Assembly: GCF_030819275.1 (NCBI RefSeq)
Contig: NZ_JAUTBL010000002.1
Span: forward strand, 622,501 to 686,500
Direction: 5' to 3'
Length of the DNA: 64,000 nt
Source of the DNA: Agrobacterium larrymoorei
GTDB lineage: Bacteria > Pseudomonadota > Alphaproteobacteria > Rhizobiales > Rhizobiaceae
This document shows, one piece after another, positions 28,166 through 37,312 of this stretch. The translations under genes were made by a program, and so were the position numbers. The stretch's first letter is position 1. Each line of letters opens with the position of its first letter. The notes beneath the pieces are model-generated. The model had not been told where the DNA came from. It was given only the letters and a program-made list of their open reading frames with translations, and did no database searches.

Positions 28166-30016
28166 TCACCGTCCCTGTCTCGACGCGATGATCGAACTTA
28201 GGGCGGACGTGAGACTCGATGGGAGCTTGCTAAGCTCGCTATAATCTCCCTGGTACCAGGCAGGGCTGTATAGGTCCGCGCCAGTTGCTGCCGCGGGACA
28301 GCTGCTCTCAAAAGACTTGATCCAGTTCTTCTCAACGCCCAGTGCCACGGCATAGGGAAGAAGGGCTTCAAAATGTTTCGACGACATTTCAGGAGCGCCT
28401 TGTATTTTCAAACGATCTTTTTTGGTGGCGCGTAGATAGAGACGTAGCCCCTGTATCTGATCATTCATCTTGCGGCCTAGCGGCGTGGGCGCTGGCAGAA
28501 GGAAAAAGAACAGGATGTTGATCAGAAGAATAAGAGTAGCAGCGATAAGCCCTATAGAATTCAGATCATGTGTGATCTCGAACCAAAGGTCCTCCATAAA
28601 TAGTTCCCCAAATATGAGGCAGGCGATAAAAACTGCCACCACAGAGATGAGAGTTCGAAGCCAAATTAGGACTTCGCCGAATGAACGAATGTTACGAATG
28701 GATGAATTGCCACACCAGACGACACCGAGGAATGTGAAGTAAAAGGCTCCCAACAAGAGCGTCATTTCTACACCCCATCCGGAGAAATACAGGGTGGCGC
28801 CGATGAGGAGCACGCAAAGCAAGCTTCCGGTATCACGGTAATCGTCATTATATTTGAAATATTTCTCGTAATGGTCCATTTCGACCGAGGATCGGAATTC
28901 TTCTCCCATCTCCTTGATACGACGGCCATGTTTCCAGTCCACGGGGAGATGTGGGCCTGACGCTTCGATGGCGTCGAGAAGCGTTTGATCGCTGGGACTC
29001 GTACCGACGTCGAGACTTTTCGCTGTTCGCTGAATAATGATGGTTTTCAAAAGTGTCTCGAACCGCAAGTAGCCTTTGTTGGCGAGGTCGAGCATCGTTG
29101 CAGAGATCGCAATCCAAACGTTATCGCCGAAACCCCGCCGGTCGATGTAATTTACTACAGCGGGTGATATGCCCTCTGGTGGAACCCACTGGGGGGCGAT
29201 CCGCCCGGATTTTGGATCGCGGCCCACAGCTGACCATGCCCTATAGTAATAGGTCAGTGATATGATCAAGCCGATACAGCCGATGAGCAGAGACAGATTA
29301 TCGAGAATCCATCTTTCCCATTTTGAACGTATTGAGGGAACATCAATCACGCCCTTGGGTAGCTTGACGATAATTATAAGACTCTCACTCGGTAGAAAGG
29401 GCCGGTTCGATGATGCGGAGATTTTATTGTCCGCAGTCAGCACATAGGCATCCTTGCCGATCGCGCCTGGTTCTCCAGTAAAGAAATCTGTCTTAATAGG
29501 CTTAGCTCCCTGGGGCAGATTGATCGTGGCTTCTATTTCCCTCACGGGAAGTTCCCAGCCGTCGCCGGTTACGTTCCAGGTCAACTCGTCATAGGCGTCG
29601 AAGAAGCGGATGTGTCGATCGGTTACATAGGTGAACCGGAACACATGGTTCCCTTGCGTAAGAACGGGATTATAGTGGCGGCGTGGAAATTCTCCGACAG
29701 ATAGGTCAATGTTTCCTGCCGCCCAATTTGCGTGCCAACCCGTTGGAGCACCATCCAATTCCGCTGACAAGACTTTGAAGCCAACCTTGGTGAGCTTGCC
29801 ATCTCCGTCCAGCGTAAAGCGAGGGATCCGGCGATCAATATTACTCACAATGCGATCACCTTCCACCCGAGCGACGATGGTTTCCGTCACTGTCAAGGTG
29901 CCGTCTTCTGCTATATCGATCACGGCTTGGTAGGATTGGACGAACTCTTCTGATAATCCAGGCTTTGCCGCCATCAGCAAAGCGACCAGTGCGAGCAGTC
30001 TGGTGAATTTCGTCAC
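28166..30016 (-). CDS. DUF2207 membrane protein, copy 1 (no Gly-rich tail)
   Basis: The 616-residue protein has a signal peptide, then an extracytoplasmic domain of about 220 residues (DELTWNVTGDGWELPVREIEATINLPQ). A membrane helix follows near 250, then a cytosolic part, and about three more helices at 410-510. The C-terminal region includes PTPLGRKMNDQIQGLRLYLR. The GTG start aligns with those of copies 2 and 3. The protein ends in SSIIASRQGR, without the Gly-rich tail of copy 3. It is the most divergent of three tandem copies. The function is unknown; these proteins often neighbour LemA. Confidence 0.88.
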   Translation of the reverse strand: MTKFTRLLALVALLMAAKPGLSEEFVQSYQAVIDIAEDGTLTVTETIVARVEGDRIVSNIDRRIPRFTLDGDGKLTKVGFKVLSAELDGAPTGWHANWAAGNIDLSVGEFPRRHYNPVLTQGNHVFRFTYVTDRHIRFFDAYDELTWNVTGDGWELPVREIEATINLPQGAKPIKTDFFTGEPGAIGKDAYVLTADNKISASSNRPFLPSESLIIIVKLPKGVIDVPSIRSKWERWILDNLSLLIGCIGLIISLTYYYRAWSAVGRDPKSGRIAPQWVPPEGISPAVVNYIDRRGFGDNVWIAISATMLDLANKGYLRFETLLKTIIIQRTAKSLDVGTSPSDQTLLDAIEASGPHLPVDWKHGRRIKEMGEEFRSSVEMDHYEKYFKYNDDYRDTGSLLCVLLIGATLYFSGWGVEMTLLLGAFYFTFLGVVWCGNSSIRNIRSFGEVLIWLRTLISVVAVFIACLIFGELFMEDLWFEITHDLNSIGLIAATLILLINILFFFLLPAPTPLGRKMNDQIQGLRLYLRATKKDRLKIQGAPEMSSKHFEALLPYAVALGVEKNWIKSFESSCPAAATGADLYSPAWYQGDYSELSKLPSSLTSALSSIIASRQGR

Positions 30017-30100
30017 GGATCGTCTTTCTCCGACTTAAGGTGGTTTCGCTTTGTAGACGTGGGAGATGGGGTAAAGCTTGAGGCAACTCCTCGCATAAAG

Positions 30101-30158
30101 CTACCAGCCGCTGACAACTGCCTCCGCCAGATCGCGAAAAGCCGCCGCCCGAAAAACT
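30101..30158 (-). pseudogene. Decayed Gly-rich tail of DUF2207 copy 2
   Basis: Directly after the copy 2 stop, the same frame continues SFSGGGFSRSGGGS, which matches the SFSGGGGSSGSGGG tail of copy 3. Further on, the bases CGGCTGGTAG match the end of copy 3 (GW-stop) but in another frame. The tail has thus been lost by a stop codon and later drift. Confidence 0.75.
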
Positions 30159-32009
30159 TTAGGACGATGAGCGAGGGATGGTATCGTAAAGGATTGTCGA
30201 CATCGACGAGGCTAAAGCTCCAACCTTGTCGCTGAGGCCTGTTACGTTACCATAGTACCAGCGCGGCACGTAGTCGTTGGACCCCTCCGTCGCCTTTGAG
30301 AACCACCTCTCGAATGCCTCAGTCCAAGGTTCCTCGACATTAAGCGCCACCGCATAGGGCAGCAGCGTCTCGAAATGCTGAGGCGACATTGTCGGCGCCC
30401 CTTGCATGTTCATCCGGTCTCTCTCCGCGACACGCAGATAAAGACGCAAGCCTTCAATCTCGTCCATGACTTTGCGGCCGAGCGGTGTCGGAGCACCCAT
30501 CAATGAGAAGAAGAGCAGGTTGACCAGAACGATAAGACCAGCGGCCCCAAGGCCAATCGAGTTTGGATCGTGAGTGATCTCGAACCAGATGGCGCCGATG
30601 ACGTAGCCGCCGAATGCAACGATCCCGTATGCTACCAGCGATAACAGCGCTATCCCGCTGAGCTTGTTCTTAAGCGATGCCTTTGGGTGTAGGAGTTCCC
30701 CTATTGAAATCGTCAATAGCGCGATGGTTACCGGCACAAATCCGTATGCTATGAGCATGAACTCCCACATGTCCTCTTTGTATCGAGAGAAATACACCGT
30801 TCCAATTACGAAGGCCGCGCTGACGAGGAAGCCAACCACGCTGTAGATGGCGTTACTCTTGAAGTACCTGCCTCGGTGTTCCTTTTCGACAGCAGCAAAA
30901 AAACGCTCTCCCATTTTCTCAACGGTTTTACCGTTATCCTCACCGATGATGAAGCGATGACCGGGTGGCCCTATGGTCGTCAGCAGTGTTTTCTGGCCGA
31001 CAGGAAGGCTGTCTTCCATTTGCTTGTGCGTGCGATTGATAATGATGGCCTCGTCCAGATTCTCGATCTCGACGTACCCTTTGACGGCAAGATCGAGCGT
31101 GCTGGCCGAAACGGCCGTCCAGCCATCTTCTTCGAAACCCTGATGGTCGATATAGTTCATCAGCCCGGGTGAGACACCCTCAGGCGGGTCCCACCGCGGC
31201 ACGACAATGCCTGCAGCAGGATCACGACCCACTGCAGACCATGCTTTGAAGTAATAGGCCAGCACGACCGGCAGACCGACGCATCCGATGATCATCGTCT
31301 TATGATCGCGCATCCACCATTCACGCTGTAGCACAGTGGACAGTGTATCAAGCACTCCCTTCGGCAGCTTTACCGCCACCGTCATGCCTTCGCCCTTGCT
31401 GAAGGGGCGGGTCGATATGAACGAGATCCTGTTGCCTTTGGTGAAGGCGTGCGCGTCCTTGCCCACTGCGCCAGGCGGGCCGGTGAAAAATGCGGTCTCG
31501 CTCGGACTTGTGCCTTCCGGCAACAGGATGGTGGCAGAAACATCCCGCATCGGAAAGTCCCAGCCAGTGCCTGTCACGTTCCAGGTCAACTCGTCATAGG
31601 TGTCGAAGTGGCGGATCTGCCTGTCCGTCGTGTAGGTGATCTGGAAGACGTGATCGCCCCTCGTCAGTACGCGATTGGCGTCGCCGACATAGATGCGAAT
31701 ACCGCCATCGATCCATTTCGTGTCCCAATATTCCACAGCACCGTCACGCTTCACCGAAACGATGTTGAACCCCACCTTGGTGAGCTTGCCGTCACCATCC
31801 AAGGTGTAGAGCGGGAAATCCCGATAGATACCGTGCTTGATCCGATCCCCTTCCGCCCGGGCCTTGATGGTTTCGGTCACGGTCAGTTCGCCATTTTTGG
31901 CGATGGAGATCGTGGAATCATAGGAGAGGATGAATTCTTCGGCAGAGGCCGGCAGCATCGTGGCCAAGAAGAAAAAGAGCGCAAGAAATCTGGCAAAAGT
32001 GATCGTCAC
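30159..32009 (-). CDS. DUF2207 membrane protein, copy 2 (tail lost by stop codon)
   Basis: At 616 residues this copy closely follows copy 3, with a signal peptide ending ASA and EEFILSYDSTISIAKNGELTVTETI. FDTYDELTWNVTGTGWDFPMRD comes next, then GRDPAAGIVVPRWDPPEGVSP after the first membrane helix. Three further helices and PTPLGRKVMDEIEGLRLYLR are conserved. It ends RSSS-stop inside what was a Ser/Gly tail. The start is GTG at 32009. It lies 156 bases after copy 3 and 142 before copy 1. It probably arose by tandem duplication. Confidence 0.9.
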   Translation of the reverse strand: MTITFARFLALFFFLATMLPASAEEFILSYDSTISIAKNGELTVTETIKARAEGDRIKHGIYRDFPLYTLDGDGKLTKVGFNIVSVKRDGAVEYWDTKWIDGGIRIYVGDANRVLTRGDHVFQITYTTDRQIRHFDTYDELTWNVTGTGWDFPMRDVSATILLPEGTSPSETAFFTGPPGAVGKDAHAFTKGNRISFISTRPFSKGEGMTVAVKLPKGVLDTLSTVLQREWWMRDHKTMIIGCVGLPVVLAYYFKAWSAVGRDPAAGIVVPRWDPPEGVSPGLMNYIDHQGFEEDGWTAVSASTLDLAVKGYVEIENLDEAIIINRTHKQMEDSLPVGQKTLLTTIGPPGHRFIIGEDNGKTVEKMGERFFAAVEKEHRGRYFKSNAIYSVVGFLVSAAFVIGTVYFSRYKEDMWEFMLIAYGFVPVTIALLTISIGELLHPKASLKNKLSGIALLSLVAYGIVAFGGYVIGAIWFEITHDPNSIGLGAAGLIVLVNLLFFSLMGAPTPLGRKVMDEIEGLRLYLRVAERDRMNMQGAPTMSPQHFETLLPYAVALNVEEPWTEAFERWFSKATEGSNDYVPRWYYGNVTGLSDKVGALASSMSTILYDTIPRSSS

Positions 32010-32165
32010 GTAAAGTCGTCTCCAGATGTCCGGCTGTCGTCAAGTCGTATAGAAAAGGTGGATGGCGCCAGGCTTTCTCAGCTGCGGGAGCGGTTGATGC
32101 CCCGGAATACTACTGACAGACGTCCAACCGACGCGGCAAAGCACGAGTTTAGAGGTCTTGGCGTC

Positions 32166-34088
32166 TTACCAGCCGCCCCCACCACCGCCGCCACCGCCAG
32201 AGCCGGAAGACCCGCCGCCGCCTGAAAAGCTGGATGACGAGGAACTGGGTGGTGCAGGAAGAGTGGAGGCAATCGTAGAGGCCATGGAGGAGGAAAATCC
32301 GCCGATCCGGTCCCCGAAGCTGTTGTAGTTGCCGTTATACCAGGTCGGCGCATAGGCAGCAGCCCCGGCGGACGCCGCGGCAAGCCACGTCTCGAACGCT
32401 TTGCTCCAAGGCTTCTCCACGCCGAGCGCGACTGCGTAGGGCAACAGTGTCTCGAAATGCTGCGGCGACATTTGCGGCGCGCCTTGCATGTTCATGCGAT
32501 CTTTCTCCGCCACCGTGAGGTAAAGCCGTAAGCCCTCGATTGCATCCATCAACTGCCGGCCAAGCGGTGTCGGCGCGCCCATCACGAGAACGAAGAGCAC
32601 ATTCACAAGCACGATGAGCGCCAGCGCAACGACGGCCAGCGTGTTGGCATCGTGGACATGATCGAAAAAGATGCGGCCGACGACGCCAGCAATGAGCGAA
32701 AACGCCAGAAAGCCGGAGATGGCCATGAAGACGATGCCGCCGAGACGAGAGAGGATGCCACGACCGCGCCTGCGCTGTTTGCCAAAGATGGTAGCGCTGA
32801 CAGCAAAGAACACCGCTGCCATGGCAAGCGAGATGATGGTGCCGATATCGGCTTCATCGAAACTGCCGAAGATCAGGGTTGCGACGATGATCCCAAAGCT
32901 GAGGACAAGTCCGCCGACGATGAAGCCGCTGTTGCTCCTGTAATATTTTCCGCGATGCTCCTTTTCGATGGAGGCGCGGAAATCCGATCCAACCTTCTGC
33001 ACTGTCGCGCCATTCGCCTTGTCGATTGTCAGGCTATTGCCCGGAGCACCAATAGAAGACAGCAGTGTGCGTTGACCGACCGGCAAACTGTCCTCGATCT
33101 TCTTCTCCGTGCGGCGAATGATCAGGCCGTTCTTGAGATCTTCGATCGTGACGAAGCCTTTGACCGCCAGATCGAGTGCCGTGGCAGACAGCGCCGTCCA
33201 GCCGCCGTCTGCAAAGCCGCGGCCATCAACGTAGTTGACGAGTGCGGGAGACAGTCCCTCTGGCGGGTGCCAGCGCGGCACGATCACGCCCGCTGCCGGG
33301 TCGCGACCAACGGCCGCCCATGCTCTGTAGTAATAGGCAAGAACGATCAGCAGGCCGAGACCGGCGATGATGAGGGCGAGGCGATCGCGCAGCCACCATT
33401 CCCGCTGCTGCGAGGCGGAGGGTGGATCCAGCACGCCCTTTGGCAGTTTCACGGCCACCGTCATGCCTTCGCCCGGATAGAAGGGGCGGGTCGAGGCGAA
33501 GAAAACATCATTGCCTTCGGTCAGGATGCGCGCGTCCTTGCCCGTCGCACCCAGCTTGCCGGTGAAGACGGCCGTATCGGTTGGTCTCGCACCCTGTGGC
33601 AAGGAGATTGTGGCAGAGATTTCGCGCATCGGAAACTGCCAGCCATTGCCGGTGACGTTCCAGGTCAATTCGTCGTAGCTGTCGAAATAGCGGATTTGCC
33701 GATCGGTGTTGTAGGTGATCTGGAAGATGTGCTCGCCCGTGGGAAGCAGGCGGTCGGCATTGCCGGTATAGATGCGAATGCCACCGTCTATGTTTTCCGT
33801 ATGCCAGTCTTCGGGGGCGCCGTCGCGCTCCACGGAGAGAACCTTGAAGCCGACTTTCGTCCGATTGCCGTCCTTATCAAGCGCATAGAGCGGGAAGTCG
33901 CGGAAAATACCACGCTTGATGCGGTCGCCTTCCGCCCGCGCCGTAATCGCCTCCGTCACCGTCAGCGTACCGTCTTTGGCGACCTCGACGATGGAATGAT
34001 AGGAGCTGATGAACTCTTCGGCGGAGGCTGGCAGCACTGCTGCGAGAAGGAGAAACAGCCCGAGAAGTCTGGCGAACATGGTCTTCAC
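32166..34088 (-). CDS. DUF2207 membrane protein, copy 3 (full length with Gly-rich tail)
   Basis: This 640-residue copy looks like the parent form. It has a signal peptide (MKTMFARLLGLFLLLAAVLPASAEE), a luminal beta-rich domain, one membrane helix near 240-260, a cytosolic segment (GRDPAAGVIVPRWHPPEGLSP), then about three helices. The last 25 residues are almost only Ser and Gly and end in Trp. Such Gly-rich ends are typical of DUF2207 and TPM-domain proteins. GTG at 34088 has GGAGAG 7 bases upstream and aligns with the other copies; an upstream extension to 34256 overlaps aroA and was rejected. It follows the EPSPS gene by 58 bases. Confidence 0.92.
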   Translation of the reverse strand: MKTMFARLLGLFLLLAAVLPASAEEFISSYHSIVEVAKDGTLTVTEAITARAEGDRIKRGIFRDFPLYALDKDGNRTKVGFKVLSVERDGAPEDWHTENIDGGIRIYTGNADRLLPTGEHIFQITYNTDRQIRYFDSYDELTWNVTGNGWQFPMREISATISLPQGARPTDTAVFTGKLGATGKDARILTEGNDVFFASTRPFYPGEGMTVAVKLPKGVLDPPSASQQREWWLRDRLALIIAGLGLLIVLAYYYRAWAAVGRDPAAGVIVPRWHPPEGLSPALVNYVDGRGFADGGWTALSATALDLAVKGFVTIEDLKNGLIIRRTEKKIEDSLPVGQRTLLSSIGAPGNSLTIDKANGATVQKVGSDFRASIEKEHRGKYYRSNSGFIVGGLVLSFGIIVATLIFGSFDEADIGTIISLAMAAVFFAVSATIFGKQRRRGRGILSRLGGIVFMAISGFLAFSLIAGVVGRIFFDHVHDANTLAVVALALIVLVNVLFVLVMGAPTPLGRQLMDAIEGLRLYLTVAEKDRMNMQGAPQMSPQHFETLLPYAVALGVEKPWSKAFETWLAAASAGAAAYAPTWYNGNYNSFGDRIGGFSSSMASTIASTLPAPPSSSSSSFSGGGGSSGSGGGGGGGGGW

Positions 34089-34146
34089 GTGCGATCTCTC
34101 CAGATGGTGTTTGCTTCCCGAGCCGGTTAGTTGCGAAAGGTGCGTT

Positions 34147-35412
34147 TTAAACCGGCTTTTCCACTTCGCGATAGGTGACGCCAAGGGAGGCGAGCGCCTT
34201 CCAGTATCCTGGATAGGTCTTTCCCACGCAGGCCGGGTTCTGGATGGCAATGCCACCCGTCTTCAAGCCCGCAAGTGCAAAGCTCATGGCGATACGATGG
34301 TCGTGGAACGTGTCGATGGAGGCGTCAACCGTCTGCCCTGCGAGCGCCGGATCGGCATGAACGATCAAGTCGTCGCCCTCTTCACGCGCAAGACCGTCCC
34401 TGATCTGGTTGAGACCGAGCGACAGCGCGCGAATACGGTCACACTCCTTGACGCGCAGATTGGCAATGCCGACGAAGCGCACTGGCGTGTTGTTATAGGC
34501 AGCCAAGACAGCAATGGTGGGAATGGCATCCTGCATCTGGCTGCCGTCGATTTCGGCGGGAAGGTTCGGGAACTGCGCCATCACCGCATGCGCCTTGGCA
34601 TCGGGCTGGGTAAAAGCTTCGGCTGGCGTTCCGATATCGATCTTGCCGCCGGTCAAAAGTTCTGCGCCCCAGAGGTAGGTGGCGGTAGACGCGTCTGGCT
34701 CAATGTGGAAATCCGTCGCCTTGTAGCCAGTCGGATGCACCCGCCATATGGCATTGCTGACGCGCTCGACCTTGGCGCCGAAAGCTTCCATGGCTGCAAC
34801 CGTCAGATCGATATAGCCTTTTGCGCCGATATCTTCTCCGGCGAGAATGATGTCGAGCGGCTGCGCGCCGCAAGGGGCGGCCATCAAAAGTGCTGAGACA
34901 TATTGGCTGGAAAGATTGCCGTCGATCGTGACACTGTCCTTGGTGAAACCCTTGCCGTTGCCCTTGACCGTGACAGGCGGGCAGCCAGTTGGCGCCTCAG
35001 CGTCGATACCAAGTGCTGTCAGTGCTTCCACCAGCGGCTTGATCGGACGCTTGCGCATATGCTCATCGCCATCGACGACCACCGTACCGTTCACGGATGC
35101 GACCGCAGCCGTCAAAAAGCGCGTTGCCGTGCCGGCATTGCCGAGGAAGAGAAGTTTTTCTGGCGCGGTGAGAACGCCCGAGCTTTCTACGACAAAGCTC
35201 GTCGCGTCTGGCTCCGTGACGGTCACGCTCATCGCCCGCAAGGCTTCCGCCATATAGAGCGTGTCGTCGCTTTTCAGGGCGCCCGTCAGTCGGCTTTTGC
35301 CTTTGGCAAGACCTGCCAGAAGCAGCACGCGGTTGGTGATGGATTTGGAGCCGGGTGGCTCCACCTTGCCGGAAAGCGGTTTGCCGGGCGGGGTGATGGT
35401 CAGTTCGATCAT
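34147..35412 (-). CDS. aroA: Class-I-like EPSP synthase (possible paralogue)
   Basis: The enzyme joins shikimate-3-phosphate and PEP in the shikimate pathway. Key residues by E. coli equivalence are present: K23 and R28 (GSKSITNR), N92 to R98 (GNAGTATR), R122, S168-S169-Q170, D295, K322-E323-R326 (RVKECDRI), R373 and K398. Two differences stand out: A197 replaces the shikimate-phosphate-binding Ser, and F99 follows R98 where class I enzymes have Pro. The sequence is unlike the class II form known from agrobacteria, so this may be a second copy. It sits between LemA and the DUF2207 genes, an unusual place. Pathway use is inferred. Confidence 0.85.
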   Translation of the reverse strand: MIELTITPPGKPLSGKVEPPGSKSITNRVLLLAGLAKGKSRLTGALKSDDTLYMAEALRAMSVTVTEPDATSFVVESSGVLTAPEKLLFLGNAGTATRFLTAAVASVNGTVVVDGDEHMRKRPIKPLVEALTALGIDAEAPTGCPPVTVKGNGKGFTKDSVTIDGNLSSQYVSALLMAAPCGAQPLDIILAGEDIGAKGYIDLTVAAMEAFGAKVERVSNAIWRVHPTGYKATDFHIEPDASTATYLWGAELLTGGKIDIGTPAEAFTQPDAKAHAVMAQFPNLPAEIDGSQMQDAIPTIAVLAAYNNTPVRFVGIANLRVKECDRIRALSLGLNQIRDGLAREEGDDLIVHADPALAGQTVDASIDTFHDHRIAMSFALAGLKTGGIAIQNPACVGKTYPGYWKALASLGVTYREVEKPV

Positions 35413-35451
35413 GTCTCTATCGTCTTCTTGCCAGCGGGCTGGCGATCATTG

Positions 35452-36003
35452 TCAGAATTTCACGGTGGGGACGGCGCGATCGGCCTCATTGGTGATTTCG
35501 AAGTAAGGCGCTTTCGAGAACCCAAACTGCCCGGCGATGAGATTGGAGGGGAAGCTCTCCACCTTCACATTCAGCTCGCGCGCAGCGCCATTGTAATAAC
35601 GGCGGGACATCTGGATTTCACTTTCCAGCGTTTCGAGCGAGCGCTGCAATTCGACGAAATTCTGATTGGCCTTAAGGTCCGGATAGGCCTCCGCCAGTGC
35701 AAACAGCTTGCCGACAGCCTGCCCGAGCAGGCCTTCGGCTTTGGCACGCCCTTCGACATCTCCCGCAGGTACAGCTTGCGCCTGATTGCGGAGAGACACC
35801 ACCTCTTCAAAGGTGCTCTTCTCATGGGCCGCATAGCCCTTCACCGTTTCGATGAGGTTGGGGATCAGATCAGCGCGGCGCTTCAACTGCACGTCGATGC
35901 CGGACCACGCCTCTTCCTTCATCTGCCGCGCTTTGACGAGGCCGTTATAGGTGAAGACGACATAGAGCGCGACAAGCGCAACGATGGCCAATGCGGTGAA
36001 CAT
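35452..36003 (-). CDS. LemA family protein
   Basis: The 183-residue protein has an N-terminal membrane helix (MFTALAIVALVALYVVFTYNGLV). A long helical region follows with the LemA pattern EEAWSGIDVQLKRRADLIPNLIETVKGYAAHE, RAKAEGLLGQAVGKLFALAEAYPDLKANQNFVELQ and ISRRYYNGAARELN-like SRRYYNGAAREL. ATG at 36003 has GGGGGA upstream. LemA proteins are membrane proteins of unknown role, frequently linked with DUF2207 or TPM proteins. Here aroA intervenes (39 bases away) before the DUF2207 set. Confidence 0.93.
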   Translation of the reverse strand: MFTALAIVALVALYVVFTYNGLVKARQMKEEAWSGIDVQLKRRADLIPNLIETVKGYAAHEKSTFEEVVSLRNQAQAVPAGDVEGRAKAEGLLGQAVGKLFALAEAYPDLKANQNFVELQRSLETLESEIQMSRRYYNGAARELNVKVESFPSNLIAGQFGFSKAPYFEITNEADRAVPTVKF

Positions 36004-36129
36004 GCAAGCTTCCCCCTCACGAAATCCGGCGAGCCGCACCCATCAGACGCGCCCCGCTTCACCACCTGACTGTTGAGCGCAAGAACAAGAAGACCTGAAT
36101 CGATCTTCGTCACGTCGCGCTTAAAGGCG

Positions 36130-37092
36130 TCAGGCCGCCTTGTTCCAGTTCAACCCACCGGCATCCGTCATCAGGAAGGCTTCACCGCAGGCCTTTGCCA
36201 AGGTGCGTACCCTCAGAATATAGCTCTGACGCTCGGTCACCGAGATTACGCCGCGCGCATCCAAAAGGTTGAAGACGTGCGAAGCCTTGATGCACTGATC
36301 ATAGGCGGGAAACACACATTTGTGCAGCATCTGATTAGCGTTGTCGCCGGGTGCACCAGCCGCCAGAAGCGCTTGGCACTCCTTCTCGGCATCGATGAAA
36401 TGGCGATGCAGCATGGCGGTGTCGGCATATTCGAAATTATGGCGTGAATATTCCTGCTCGGCCTGCAGGAAGACGTCGCCATAGGAAATCTTCTCTTCGC
36501 CTTCGCGACCATTGAAGTTCAGATCGTAGACATTGTCCACGCCCTGGACGTACATGGCAAGGCGCTCGAGACCGTAGGTCAACTCGCCCGCAACCGGTGA
36601 GCATTCGATGCCGCAGACCTGCTGGAAATAAGTAAACTGTGACACTTCCATGCCGTCGCACCAGCATTCCCAACCAAGACCCCAGGCACCCAGCGTCGGG
36701 CTTTCCCAGTCGTCCTCGACGAAGCGCACGTCATGCAGAAGCGGATCAAGACCGATCGCCTTCAGCGAGCCGAGGTAAAGCTCCTGGAGGTTGGAAGGGT
36801 TCGGCTTCAGAATGACCTGATACTGATAGTAATGCTGCAAGCGGTTGGGGTTCTCGCCATAGCGTCCATCAGACGGACGGCGGGATGGCTGCACGTAAGC
36901 CGCTTTCCATGGCCTCGGACCAAGCGCACGCAGTGTCGTTGCCGGATGGAATGTACCCGCGCCCACTTCCATATCGTAAGGCTGCAACACGGCGCAGCCC
37001 TTGTCCGCCCAGTAGTTATGCAGCGTCAGGATCAGCGCCTGAAAGGAACGCTTCGGGTTCATATGGTCTGGAACGTCGGTCATTTCGGTCAT
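36130..37092 (-). CDS. glyQ: Glycyl-tRNA synthetase alpha subunit
   Basis: This is the catalytic alpha chain of the alpha2-beta2 type glycyl-tRNA synthetase. The 320 residues carry [36 protein letters not shown] and the class II motifs around [35 protein letters not shown] at 37092 is used; in-frame ATGs at 37083 and 37062 are alternatives. Its partner glyS starts 220 bases away in the opposite direction, whereas the two genes usually run the same way. The gene is followed by lemA after 126 bases. Confidence 0.96.
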   Translation of the reverse strand: MTEMTDVPDHMNPKRSFQALILTLHNYWADKGCAVLQPYDMEVGAGTFHPATTLRALGPRPWKAAYVQPSRRPSDGRYGENPNRLQHYYQYQVILKPNPSNLQELYLGSLKAIGLDPLLHDVRFVEDDWESPTLGAWGLGWECWCDGMEVSQFTYFQQVCGIECSPVAGELTYGLERLAMYVQGVDNVYDLNFNGREGEEKISYGDVFLQAEQEYSRHNFEYADTAMLHRHFIDAEKECQALLAAGAPGDNANQMLHKCVFPAYDQCIKASHVFNLLDARGVISVTERQSYILRVRTLAKACGEAFLMTDAGGLNWNKAA

Positions 37093-37312
37093 CTTGGGTC
37101 AAGAGAGGATAAGTAAGGACTTACTTCGATTGCGGACAGGTGCCATGGCAAGGGTTGCGGGTCAAGAACTTCCGTCACGCTGTAGCGGTAGAGCAGAGTA
37201 CCGTCTCGCGACGCTCGTTCCGATATTTACATTGTGCATCTGTCGCAAATTTTGCTAGCAGAGGCCAACCGAAAAATCCGAACCCGAATATCTCTGACAC
37301 CGGAAAACCAAA

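Noticed and set aside
32166..32240. Tandem GGC/GGT runs resembling a short repeat array
   Set aside because: They encode the Gly-rich tail of DUF2207 copy 3; there is no spacer pattern of a CRISPR array.
32652..34130. Long open frame (492 codons) on the plus strand opposite DUF2207 copy 3
   Set aside because: It is the antisense of a clear membrane-protein gene; composition is charged and mirrors the codons of the real gene; no motif or ribosome site.
34903..36069. 388-codon plus-strand frame opposite aroA and lemA
   Set aside because: Runs across two conserved genes on the other strand; no ribosome site or domain.
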